This document shows, in pieces, positions 7,178-14,403 of a stretch of DNA of 16,820 bases. The position numbers and the translations under genes were made by a program. The stretch lies in assembly GCA_047629095.1 (NCBI GenBank), contig JBLHWM010000034.1:1-16820 (forward strand). The letters run 5' to 3'. Each line of letters starts with the position of its first letter. The first letter of the stretch is position 1. The notes under the pieces are model-generated. The model searched no databases. It saw only the letters and a list, made by a program, of their open reading frames with translations, and was not told the origin of the DNA. Origin of the DNA: CALBMX01 sp047629095. GTDB lineage: Bacteria > Planctomycetota > UBA1135 > GCA-002686595.

Positions 7178-7891
7178 CTACTTAGCTTCGACCGAATCTT
7201 CGATGACGAAGATCTCGACCCGGCGGTTCGAGCTCTTGCCCTCGGGGGTCGCGTTCGAGGCCACGGGCAGGCTCGAGCCCAAGCCGGCGATCGCCATCTT
7301 GGACATGGGCAGCCCGCCGCGGTTTGCGAGCAGAGCCGCAACTTCGAGAGCGCGGTCCGAGGACAGCTGTAGGTTGCCGTGGGGATAGCGCTGTAGGGTG
7401 CTGGCCTTCGTGACCTTGTCGCTGTCGCTGTGACCGCGGATCCAGATGCGCTGGAAGTCGCCCTTGGCGATGGAGCCAGCCAAGCTGATCAAGAGTGCCT
7501 GGCCGTCCGTGGAGATCACAGCCGAGCCCGAAGTGAACAGGACGGAGTCGCTCACGCTGAAACCGTAGCCGCCCTCGACATCGAGCACAGTCACCTGGTC
7601 AGAGCCGCGCCCCATTCCATTGAGCAGGCCTTGCAGCGAGGCGAGGCGCTCGTCGATGTCCGCCGTGTAAGCCGCGTCAATCACGCCCTCTTGCATGGGC
7701 ATGCTCTCGTCCATCGAGCTGCGCAAGCCAGCGTTCTCGGCCTGGAGTTGGGCGATGTACTCGGCGTTGTCGTGGGCCGAGCGCTGGTACAGCTGGGCCG
7801 TATCCAGAGCCTCGTCGTACTTGGCTTGGGTGACGCAGGAGGCTGCCGCAAGGCAGGCTAGAAGAGTTCCGATGAGGCGAATTGGGCGCAT
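7178..7891 (-). CDS. OmpA-C-like peptidoglycan-binding lipoprotein (Pal-like)
   Basis: From the ATG at 7891 this is a 237-residue lipoprotein with signal 'LAAASC' (lipidated C19), a helical/coiled segment (about 22-90) and an OmpA C-terminal domain (about 105-232). Recognisable pieces are 'VLFTSGSAVIS' (117-127), 'IRGHSDSD' (151-158), 'LSSDRALEVAALL' (176-188) and 'NRRVEIF' (222-228). D156 and R180 are in the positions that bind diaminopimelate in OmpA domains, so it should tether the outer membrane to the wall. A longer frame opens at 7960, but the ATG at 7891 puts the signal peptide at the N-terminus and is preferred. It leads a probable operon with the SUMF1 lipoprotein and rsmA. The 160-nt region upstream shows no convincing promoter; it has a small 6-bp inverted repeat at 8000-8017. 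Confidence 0.9.
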   Translation of the reverse strand: MRPIRLIGTLLACLAAASCVTQAKYDEALDTAQLYQRSAHDNAEYIAQLQAENAGLRSSMDESMPMQEGVIDAAYTADIDERLASLQGLLNGMGRGSDQVTVLDVEGGYGFSVSDSVLFTSGSAVISTDGQALLISLAGSIAKGDFQRIWIRGHSDSDKVTKASTLQRYPHGNLQLSSDRALEVAALLANRGGLPMSKMAIAGLGSSLPVASNATPEGKSSNRRVEIFVIEDSVEAK

Positions 7892-8052
7892 GATATCGAG
7901 AGTGGCAGGCGGGTGGCAGGCTATGGCTTGAGGCGTTGGAGCGCTGGTCAGTGGTCCCATCCTACGACTCCCGAAGGCCAGACGGAATGCAGATCCCTAG
8001 GAAGCTTGGCGGCTTCCGACGATTCCCAAAAGCAGCCTGGGCAAGGGCAACG

Positions 8053-8096
8053 AAAAAGCGCCTTCACCCGGCGGAGTATTCCGCGAGTGAAGGCGC
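8053..8096 (-). terminator. Rho-independent terminator after the acidic HTH protein gene
   Basis: On the minus strand a 10-bp outer stem (8058-8067 with 8087-8096) carries a small internal loop and a 5-bp upper stem (8071-8075 with 8080-8084), followed by five T (8053-8057). It lies 28 nt past the stop of the 168-residue gene and separates the pilus-side genes from the OmpA-rsmA operon. Confidence 0.9.
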
Positions 8097-8124
8097 CTTG
8101 GGCCCTTTGCAGGGGCGTTTGAGC

Positions 8125-8631
8125 TTACTTCAGGTCTTCGAAGAAGATGCCGCCGATTCCCCGTGCGATGCCGCCGGTACGCCCGGTAGCAATGGAGACC
8201 ACCAGGGGCAGTCCCATGATGAGAAGAACCGTTGTTGCCATCATGAGCACTCGCATGCCCATGCCTTCGAACTCTTCTTCGAATTCGACGATCGCGGCAG
8301 CTTCGATGATCTCTTCTTCCTCGTCTTCGACCTCGTCGATGTCCTCGATCACGTCGATATCTTCGACGTCATCGATCTCGTCGATCAAGGTATCCGCCTC
8401 GGAGATCTCCTCGGTGGCCATGCCGGCATCCTCGAAATCGTCGTCTTCGAAGGCGATGTCCTCACCTAGCTCAGAGCGCAGACCTTCGATGTCGGTGCGG
8501 CGCAGACGCATGTCGTCGCCGTCGCGGAAAGCGCGGATCTCGCCTTCCGAGACAAGCTTGCGGAGCTCGTCTTCCTCAAGGTGCAGTTCTTTGAGAGCTT
8601 CCTGGAAGCTGAATGTGTCGTCGTTGGCCAC
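8125..8631 (-). CDS. Small protein: N-terminal helix-turn-helix, acidic tract, one membrane segment
   Basis: This 168-residue protein has three parts. Residues about 6-55 resemble a MerR/excisionase-type winged helix ('FSFQEALKELHLEED', 'SEGEIRAFRDGD'). Residues about 56-122 are extremely acidic and low in complexity ('EDIDVIEDIDEVEDEEEE'). Residues about 127-148 form one hydrophobic helix ('VLLIMGLPLVVSIATG'), leaving a short Gly-rich tail ending in 'FFEDLK'. It would be a membrane-anchored protein, probably with the winged helix in the cytoplasm. I recognise this layout from planctomycete genomes but know no function; calling the helix-turn-helix DNA-binding is inference. The start is GTG at 8631; upstream in-frame codons offer no alternative. 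It lies 62 nt after the 137-residue gene and is followed by a strong terminator. Confidence 0.85.
   Translation of the reverse strand: MANDDTFSFQEALKELHLEEDELRKLVSEGEIRAFRDGDDMRLRRTDIEGLRSELGEDIAFEDDDFEDAGMATEEISEADTLIDEIDDVEDIDVIEDIDEVEDEEEEIIEAAAIVEFEEEFEGMGMRVLMMATTVLLIMGLPLVVSIATGRTGGIARGIGGIFFEDLK
8272..8394 (-). repeat. Low-complexity acidic coding repeat
   Basis: Within the acidic helix-turn-helix protein, codons for residues about 80-120 are dominated by GAC/GAT, GAG/GAA and ATC/GTC. They form an imperfect 'D/E-D-I/V-D' repeat that reads as recurring 'tcgat' and 'tcttc' units on the plus strand. The tract could vary in length between strains. Confidence 0.6.
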
Positions 8632-8693
8632 GGTAAGTCGTTGGTGGTCGAGGGTTTACTTGGGGGGGGGAAGGGTGCGAAGGCGAAGAGAGT

Positions 8694-9107
8694 CTACTCG
8701 TCTGCCTTCAGCTTGCCGAATTGCTTTTCAAGGTCGCGGTAAGAGTACTCGGACTTATCGTTGAAGCCAAACAGCTGCAAGTCAAGGTCGAGACGCCTGG
8801 CGCCAATCAGCTTCAAACCAGTACTGGACGATGTGCCGCCCGAGGCCTGGTAAACAGCCAGCTGCTTCGCTTGAGTATCCACGAGATAGAGCACCGAAGC
8901 TCCGGTGCGGTCCACACCCGTCACGGCGATCATCTGGGAGTTTGAATCCGAGGTGGCGCCGTAGGGCACCTGCAGTGCAGCAGGAGAGCCGGTCGATCCA
9001 TCCTGGAGAGCCTCGGACGGTGTGGCAATCATGCCAATACCGACCATAGCGAGGGCTCCAAGGAAGAAGGGCGCGGCGCCCGAGGGAATGGTGATCGTGA
9101 TACTCAT
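8694..9107 (-). CDS. Small exported or membrane-anchored protein, unknown function
   Basis: This 137-residue protein has a hydrophobic N-terminal segment (about 11-29, 'APFFLGALAMVGIGMIA') that is either an uncleaved anchor or a signal peptide. A Ser/Gly-rich stretch follows, then a core with 'MIAVTGVDRTGASVLYLVDT' (59-78), 'LAVYQASGG' (83-91) and 'LQLFGFNDKSEYSY' (110-123). The alternating hydrophobic strands look like one or two beta-propeller blades or a small beta sheet. I recognise the pattern from planctomycete hypothetical proteins and cannot assign a function. The ATG at 9107 is preceded by no Shine-Dalgarno site. It begins the two-gene unit ending at 8053, behind a candidate promoter at 9159-9187, although read-through from the CNNM gene 108 nt upstream is possible. 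Confidence 0.82.
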   Translation of the reverse strand: MSITITIPSGAAPFFLGALAMVGIGMIATPSEALQDGSTGSPAALQVPYGATSDSNSQMIAVTGVDRTGASVLYLVDTQAKQLAVYQASGGTSSSTGLKLIGARRLDLDLQLFGFNDKSEYSYRDLEKQFGKLKADE

Positions 9108-9158
9108 GGGTGGTTCTCTGGAGTTGTCGCGGGCCCGGGGGCCAATAACTCCGCCTCT

Positions 9159-9187
9159 ATCCTACAAGCAGCGGGCAGTTGCTCCAA
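9159..9187 (-). promoter_or_regulatory. Candidate promoter of the two small-protein genes
   Basis: On the minus strand TTGGAG (9182-9187) is 17 nt from TAGGAT (9159-9164). Spacing is ideal but the hexamers match only moderately. The predicted start, near 9152, would put an imperfect hairpin (GAGTT 9147-9151 with AACTC 9121-9125, inner GGCC/GGCC) at the very 5' end of the mRNA. Confidence 0.33.
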
Positions 9188-9215
9188 GGACCAGAATAAA
9201 TGCGCGGACAATTCA

Positions 9216-10253
9216 TTACCATCCGGCCAAGTCGCCCGAAATGCGCTCGGCGAGGTCTTTCATACTCAACAGGCCGAGGGGAGCAGCCGGATCCCCCACC
9301 AGGGCGGCCCTGCGGCCTCCCCTTCGCAGACTGCCCAGGGCCGCCTGGACGGAGACCGTGGGCGCCAGGCAGTCGAGCGGGTGCAGCATCCCGGGGAAAT
9401 CCCAGGGTTCCCTTGGCTTATCGAGCCCGTTTTGGCCCCCACGGGCGTTGCCCAGGGCCTCGAGTTGATGGATGTAGCCCTGGACGACGCCGTCCTGCAG
9501 CACGGGCAGCCGGGAGTGTTCCGCCTTGGCGACCGCCTCTTGGGCCGCGACCTGGGCGCGCGGATCGGACGCTCCAGCTACGGTTGGGCCCAGATCGAGG
9601 TGCTCCACATCTTTCCATGGGGTCATGACCGCGCCGACGGAGATGTTCGCCAGGGAGAGGGCGTTGCGGGCCATGGTCTTCGAGCGCAACTCGAGGGCGC
9701 CGGATCGAGAGCTCTCCTCGAGCATCTCGAAGACCTCCTCGCGGCCGCGGGTGCGCAGCAGCGCTCCCTCTTGGACGCGGAAGAGCTTCTGCACGCCGTT
9801 GGTGAAGAGACGCAGCACAAACATCAGGGGCCAGAAGAGCACGTAGAAGACAACCACCGGCCAGACGGTCCATGACAGCAGTGCGTAGGGCCGGCGGCGG
9901 AAGAGGTCCTTGGGCAGCAGCTCCGCGAAGAAGAACAAAACCGGTGTCAGGATCAAGGTCACCGCAAGGCTGAGCCACGCCTCGCCGATGAGATCGAGTC
10001 CAGCGAGGTAGTGCTCGAACTGCAGCGTCACCATCTCGATGGCCAAGTTGTTGCCGATCAAGATCGTGATCAGGAGCCCCGTCTCGTCCTTCAGTAGACG
10101 CCGGATGTAGACCGATGGCCGGTGTCCGTTCTGGGCGTCCGCTTCGATGCGCATACGCGACACGCAATAGAAGCCCGTCTCGCTGCCGGAGTAAGTGGCT
10201 GAGAGCAAGATCAGGAAACCGATCGACAGTAAGGTGAGCAGCAGTGGAATCAC
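9216..10253 (-). CDS. CNNM (DUF21)/CBS-domain membrane protein, short form without CorC domain
   Basis: This 345-residue protein is a divergent member of the CNNM/CorC family, whose members export or regulate Mg2+ or Co2+. The CNNM membrane domain has hydrophobic segments at about 3-20, 57-75, 94-112 and 124-150. It keeps the family landmarks 'SGSETGFY' (22-29; cf. SAAETA) and 'AELLPKD' (110-116; cf. GEILPK). A CBS pair follows (about 205-340): the first has 'GAVMTPWKD' (207-215) and 'SRLPVLQDG' (247-255), the second is at about 297-338. It ends without the roughly 80-residue CorC/HlyC domain. The GTG start at 10253 overlaps the stop of the previous CNNM gene (GTGA), with GGAG 7 nt before it. 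Tandem placement with a full-length paralogue suggests a heteromeric transporter. Confidence 0.88.
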   Translation of the reverse strand: MIPLLLTLLSIGFLILLSATYSGSETGFYCVSRMRIEADAQNGHRPSVYIRRLLKDETGLLITILIGNNLAIEMVTLQFEHYLAGLDLIGEAWLSLAVTLILTPVLFFFAELLPKDLFRRRPYALLSWTVWPVVVFYVLFWPLMFVLRLFTNGVQKLFRVQEGALLRTRGREEVFEMLEESSRSGALELRSKTMARNALSLANISVGAVMTPWKDVEHLDLGPTVAGASDPRAQVAAQEAVAKAEHSRLPVLQDGVVQGYIHQLEALGNARGGQNGLDKPREPWDFPGMLHPLDCLAPTVSVQAALGSLRRGGRRAALVGDPAAPLGLLSMKDLAERISGDLAGW

Positions 10254-11491
10254 TTGCGCACTCCGCGGTGTTGAAGGTCCTCACCTTCGTGCACGCTCAT
10301 GTCAACGGTCTGAACGCGGCGGCCGCGCACGTCGTGGACCTCGAGCACCAGGTCGCCCCAGCGCACCTCGTCCCCGGCCCGCGGAATGCGGCCAAGTAGG
10401 GCCGTCACAAAGCCGCCCACGGTCTCGTATTCCTTAGGGACGACCTGAAAGCCAAACACGTCGTTCCAGTCGTGCATCGAGAGCGAGCCCGCCACGCGAT
10501 AGTTGCCCTCGCCGAGGGGGACAACGCTAATCTCACGGCTCTCGCCTTCGACGCGTAGATCGCCCACAAGCTCCTCGAAGATGTCCTCGACATTCACGAT
10601 GCCCGCGGTGCCTCCCCACTCGTCCACAACCACGGCTTCTGCCGCGCGCAGGTCGCGCAGGCTGTGCAGCAGGTCGAGCGTACTAGCCACCTCGGGTACA
10701 AAGCGCACGGGCATCACCAAAGAGGCAAGCTCGGCATCAGGATGAACCAGCAGGTCGCGCACCCGAACTTGGCCCACGATTTTGTCGGGGCGCCCATCGA
10801 TCACAGGCAGTCGCGCCAGGAGCTTATTGACCGCGGCACTCTCAATCTCTTCCCGGTTGGAACCGTCGAGTTCAAGGAAGAGGGCGTCCACGCGCGGGGT
10901 CATAATTTGGCGCACGTTGATCAACTCGAGCTCGGCGATCTCCACAAGTAGTTCGGCCTCGGAGCTCAGCAGGTGCCCGTGCTCGGCGCTCTGCTCGAAG
11001 AGCCTGCTGAGGTCGCCAGGTCGCAGGTGCGGCTCGGCAACGCCGTGCTCACCGAGCATGTTGCCTGTCCATTCCAGCAGGCGCCCCATGACGCTGCGAA
11101 CTGGTCTGGTAACCGCGATGACGCCCATGAGCGGTAGCGCAGTGAACTTCGAGATACCGACGGCGGCCGAGAGCCCGATTGTCTTCGGTAGGATCTCGCC
11201 GAAGATGAGCAGTACCAGCAGGGCTCCGACAGCCGCGATCACCGCGCCCGAGTCGCCCTTGCCAAGTCGCGCTGCGGTGAGGAAGTACAGCAGGTTCACG
11301 ACGAGGTTCGAGAACAGTACCGCAATCAGTAGATCACGGGGAGCCTCCATGAGCCTTCGCGCTCGCTCGCCCGCTTCTTTTTCCGTCGCCTTGGTCAAGC
11401 TAAAGAGCGCCGTCTCAGCAGAGCTAAAGAACGCCGAGAGACAGATCAGGAACACCAATAGGCCCCAGGTCAGGGGAGTGCCTTCAATCAC
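10250..11491 (-). CDS. CNNM (DUF21)/CBS/CorC transporter-associated protein, full length
   Basis: This 413-residue protein has the full CNNM-CBS-CorC architecture of bacterial magnesium/cobalt efflux proteins once labelled 'hemolysin' (cf. MpfA, YtfL). The CNNM domain (about 1-150) has hydrophobic segments at about 8-30, 55-72, 84-100 and 115-130, with 'SSAETALFSL' (23-32) and 'FGEILPKTIGL' (97-107). The tandem CBS domains (about 190-310) include 'RQIMTPRVD' (194-202), 'RLPVIDG' (227-233) and 'VDEWGGTAGIVNVEDIFEEL' (289-308). The C-terminal CorC_HlyC domain is at about 325-405. The start is GTG at 11491, overlapping the histidine-kinase stop by 4 nt; an AGGGG lies 7 nt before it. It is followed immediately by a shorter paralogue. 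Confidence 0.93.
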   Translation of the reverse strand: MIEGTPLTWGLLVFLICLSAFFSSAETALFSLTKATEKEAGERARRLMEAPRDLLIAVLFSNLVVNLLYFLTAARLGKGDSGAVIAAVGALLVLLIFGEILPKTIGLSAAVGISKFTALPLMGVIAVTRPVRSVMGRLLEWTGNMLGEHGVAEPHLRPGDLSRLFEQSAEHGHLLSSEAELLVEIAELELINVRQIMTPRVDALFLELDGSNREEIESAAVNKLLARLPVIDGRPDKIVGQVRVRDLLVHPDAELASLVMPVRFVPEVASTLDLLHSLRDLRAAEAVVVDEWGGTAGIVNVEDIFEELVGDLRVEGESREISVVPLGEGNYRVAGSLSMHDWNDVFGFQVVPKEYETVGGFVTALLGRIPRAGDEVRWGDLVLEVHDVRGRRVQTVDMSVHEGEDLQHRGVRK

Positions 11492-13176
11492 GAAGCGTCC
11501 CCTGGCTCGCGCTCGTCAGCTTCGACCGGCTTAGGGCCATGGCTCGGCCGAAAGACGGCGGCCCCTTGACCATCGGTATCCCGTGCCTGAAGGTTGGCTG
11601 CATGCCCCTCGGCACTGGGGAACTCTAGCCGCACATGGAAGCCTTGGCCGGGTTCACTCTCAATGAACACGCGCCCCTCATGGGCGGCGACAATACTGTG
11701 GACAATCGAGAGGCCGAGCCCTGTGCCGCGGCCCACCTCTTTGGTCGTGAAGAACATGTCGGCCACGCGCTCGACCTGCTCCCTAGTGACGCCCGGTCCG
11801 TTGTCCGAGACCACCACCGTTGGGGCCGATTCTCCCGAAAGGGAGAGCCGCAATTCAATGCGGTCATTGGCGGAACCACGATCGCCGTTCCCCTGCGCCT
11901 CTTCCAAGGCGTCGATGGCATTGCCCAGTAGATTAAGCATGGCTTGACCGAGCTCATTGCGAGCGCCGAAGACAACAACCCGGCCCATGATGGGACTGGT
12001 CTGGCTGGGCTCGATCTGCACGCTATCCATCAGGAAAGCGACGTCGATCCCGAGCCCGCTGGCCCGGTGATTGACCAGGGCGATCGAATCCAAGGCGACC
12101 TCCGCAAGGTCCACCTGCACGGCGGTGGTCTCCCGAGGCGTGAACCGAAGTAGCTGCCCCACCGTGTCCCGAATGCGCTCGAGGCCGCCCTGGACAAGTG
12201 CCACATAGCGGCTGTGCTTCTCCGGCGGGGTCTCGGGCTTGCCGATCACCTCGACCGCGTTAAGCAGACCACCGAGCGGATTGTTGATCTCATGGGCGAT
12301 GCCTGCGGCAAACTCGCCCATGGCCGCCAGTCGGCGCTGGGTCATGGCCGCCTGCTCCGCGGTTCGTGCGGCAGAAGTGGCCACCCGAACCTCGTCGGCG
12401 AGTCGCGCGTTGAAGCCCTCGACCTCGGTTGCCATCGCGTTGAAGCCATGGCTCAACTCGGACAGCTCGGCCGAGCCGCCTGCCAGGGCAACGCGGCTCG
12501 TGAGGTCGCCACCCTCCATACGCCGAACCGCTTGGGCTAGACGGTCCACGGGCCTGAGCACTAGGCTGGACAGCGCGATAAAGGTGCCGCCGGTGAGCAG
12601 GACGGTGGACACCAGTAGCCAGCCGATCAGGGTCATCTCGATGGCCGAGTTATCCACCAAGACCTCGGGGAGGCGATACCAAAAAGCACCCCACGTGTCG
12701 CGCTTGTCCTCAATCAACACGACCCAGCCGCCGGCAGCCTCGACCTTCTGGCCAGTCCGCGTTGCTTCGAGCATGGCGCGGAGAATCTCCTGATCGCCAT
12801 CACCGCTGCGCGCGGCTCGCCCCAGAGGATTGATCGCGACGCCGTGGGTCAGGACCTCGCCACGGACCTCTTCGAGGTTGTCGCTGACGATCATGGCATC
12901 AGCAACCAGCTTCCATTGAGGATCGAGCAGGATTGCCCGCACGTCCAGGTCATCCCCCGCTTCGATATTGCCGGCGATACTGAACATCAGCTGATCGAAG
13001 AGTCGCCGAGACGTCTCGCCTTGGATCTCGCCAAACCCCTTGCCCAGCCACAAGCCACCCGCAACGAAGACAAGCACATTGATCGTCGCCGTCAGTAGCA
13101 CCACCCGCATACGAAGGCTCAACCCTCGCGATTTACCGGTGGTGCGAATAGGACTTGGTTCGGGGTCGGGATCCAT
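11488..13176 (-). CDS. Membrane sensor histidine kinase (HAMP-HisKA-HATPase)
   Basis: This 562-residue two-component sensor has two membrane helices (about 24-46 and 181-206) flanking an extracytoplasmic sensor domain of about 134 residues with no recognised fold. A HAMP linker follows (about 207-258), then a short coiled segment and HisKA with the phosphoacceptor H295 in 'HEINNP' (295-300). The ATPase domain has the N box ('NLLGNAIDAL', 415-424), G1 'DNGPG' (458-462) and G2 'GTGLGLS' (484-490). The HEINNP type is common in NtrB-like kinases that feed NtrC-type regulators. A Pro/Asp-rich tail follows the ATPase. It starts at ATG 13176, 5 nt after the pilC stop. No response-regulator gene follows; the next gene is a CNNM protein overlapping by GTGA. 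Its position after pilT-pilB-pilC is that of PilS, but the architecture differs (HAMP rather than many membrane helices plus PAS). Confidence 0.93.
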   Translation of the reverse strand: MDPDPEPSPIRTTGKSRGLSLRMRVVLLTATINVLVFVAGGLWLGKGFGEIQGETSRRLFDQLMFSIAGNIEAGDDLDVRAILLDPQWKLVADAMIVSDNLEEVRGEVLTHGVAINPLGRAARSGDGDQEILRAMLEATRTGQKVEAAGGWVVLIEDKRDTWGAFWYRLPEVLVDNSAIEMTLIGWLLVSTVLLTGGTFIALSSLVLRPVDRLAQAVRRMEGGDLTSRVALAGGSAELSELSHGFNAMATEVEGFNARLADEVRVATSAARTAEQAAMTQRRLAAMGEFAAGIAHEINNPLGGLLNAVEVIGKPETPPEKHSRYVALVQGGLERIRDTVGQLLRFTPRETTAVQVDLAEVALDSIALVNHRASGLGIDVAFLMDSVQIEPSQTSPIMGRVVVFGARNELGQAMLNLLGNAIDALEEAQGNGDRGSANDRIELRLSLSGESAPTVVVSDNGPGVTREQVERVADMFFTTKEVGRGTGLGLSIVHSIVAAHEGRVFIESEPGQGFHVRLEFPSAEGHAANLQARDTDGQGAAVFRPSHGPKPVEADEREPGDAS

Positions 13177-13181
13177 TTGGA

Positions 13182-14336
13182 TTAGATGTCGCCCATGCTG
13201 TTCATGATCTCAAGCAGTGGCATGAAGAGCGCCACCACGACGAAGCCCACAAAGACAGCCATGACGATCAGCAGCGCGGGCTCAAGAATCTTGAACAGCG
13301 CGTCGAGCTTGCGATCGACTTGCACCTCGTAGGCCTCGGCAACTTTTAGCAGCATGTTGTCGAGCTCGCCGGTCTCTTCGCCGACCTCGACCATGTTGCA
13401 GACGAGGTCGTCAAAGACCCCGGACTCGGACATCGGTGTGGAGATACCCTCACCCTCACGCACGGTCAGGCGCACCTCTTCGATGGCCTGGTGCATGACA
13501 TCATTGGGCGTCGTGTCGCGGGTGATCGCAAGGGCATCGAGGTGCGGAACGCCGGCCTGGATTAGGGTGCCAAAGGTCCGCGAGAAGCCGGCCGTGTAGC
13601 CCTGCCTGAGCACGAGCCCAACCATCGGAATCTTGAGTTGCACGCCGTGGATAAAGAAGCGGTACTTGCCACCCGCGGCCATAAAGACCACGTGTGCGAT
13701 CGCCATAAGGATTGGCAGCCCAAAGACAATGTAGAAGTACTTGGTCGCGTACTTGGCCGTGTTGAGCAGCAGCAGGGTGATGCCCGGAAGCTCGACGTCG
13801 AAGGTGTCGAAGATCTCCTGGAAGCGTGGGATCACAAACAGGATCACGATGCTGATCACGACAGAGGCAACCACGACAATCACGGCGGGGTAGATCATGG
13901 CGCCTTTGATCTTCGCGCCAATGTCCGCAGCCCGCTCTCGAAGGATGGCCAAGCGCTCCAGGATCGTGTCCAGGAGACCGCCGCTCTCGCCGGCCTTGAC
14001 CATGGACGCGTAAAGGGGGTCGAAGCAGCGGTTGTGCTTACCAAGGGCTTCGGACAGGGGCGTGCCCGAGGCGACGTCTTCGGTAACTTCCGCGAGCACA
14101 TCTTTGAACGGGCCGTTCGGCGTCTGGCCGTGCAGCACGGAGAGAGCGCGCACAATCGGGATACCGGCCGAGGTCAGGGTGGCGAGCTGCAGGGTGAAGT
14201 CCGTTACGGACTGGCTGGCTACGCGCTTGCCGCGCCGTTTCTTCGTGGGCCTGGAGCCCCCGGAGGCCGCGGGGCGGCTCGCCTCTTTCGTGGCGGTCGC
14301 GCCGCCAGTCATCTTGCGTTGGATCTTCTTAGCCAT
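13182..14336 (-). CDS. pilC: Type IV pilus/type II secretion inner-membrane platform protein (PilC/GspF)
   Basis: This 384-residue protein has two repeated GspF (T2SSF) domains. The first (about 45-170) starts 'FTLQLATLTSAGIPIVRAL' (47-65) and contains 'MVKAGESGGLLD' (112-123). The second (about 248-372) starts 'GFSRTFGTLIQAGVP' (250-264) and contains 'MVEVGEETGELD' (315-326). Membrane helices are at about 150-170, 200-222 and 352-374. The platform protein sits on the PilB motor and helps build the fibre. The usual N-terminal segment ('YKARD...G' module) is missing; instead there is a Lys/Arg-rich tail of about 40 residues ('TKKRRGKR' at 31-38). It starts at ATG 14336, 67 nt after pilB; the gap holds a weak imperfect hairpin (14371-14388). 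It could equally be called gspF. Confidence 0.92.
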   Translation of the reverse strand: MAKKIQRKMTGGATATKEASRPAASGGSRPTKKRRGKRVASQSVTDFTLQLATLTSAGIPIVRALSVLHGQTPNGPFKDVLAEVTEDVASGTPLSEALGKHNRCFDPLYASMVKAGESGGLLDTILERLAILRERAADIGAKIKGAMIYPAVIVVVASVVISIVILFVIPRFQEIFDTFDVELPGITLLLLNTAKYATKYFYIVFGLPILMAIAHVVFMAAGGKYRFFIHGVQLKIPMVGLVLRQGYTAGFSRTFGTLIQAGVPHLDALAITRDTTPNDVMHQAIEEVRLTVREGEGISTPMSESGVFDDLVCNMVEVGEETGELDNMLLKVAEAYEVQVDRKLDALFKILEPALLIVMAVFVGFVVVALFMPLLEIMNSMGDI

Positions 14337-14403
14337 GTCTTATCGCGGGGTCGGTTCTACGGTGAGAGGTTGGCAGGTCTCCCCGCCAGTTACAAGTGCG
14401 AGC

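Noticed and set aside
7892..7960. Extension of the OmpA-like gene to an upstream start at 7960
   Set aside because: It would put 23 residues ahead of a lipoprotein signal peptide; the ATG at 7891 gives a normal signal.
8000..8017. A 6-bp inverted repeat (GGAAGC/GCTTCC) upstream of the OmpA-like gene, considered as an operator
   Set aside because: Short repeats of this size are expected by chance, and no promoter could be placed next to it.
9418..10284. A 288-codon minus-strand frame overlapping the short CNNM gene in another frame
   Set aside because: The product is Arg/Pro/His-rich without membrane segments or motifs, while the alternative frame encodes a clear CNNM/CBS protein.
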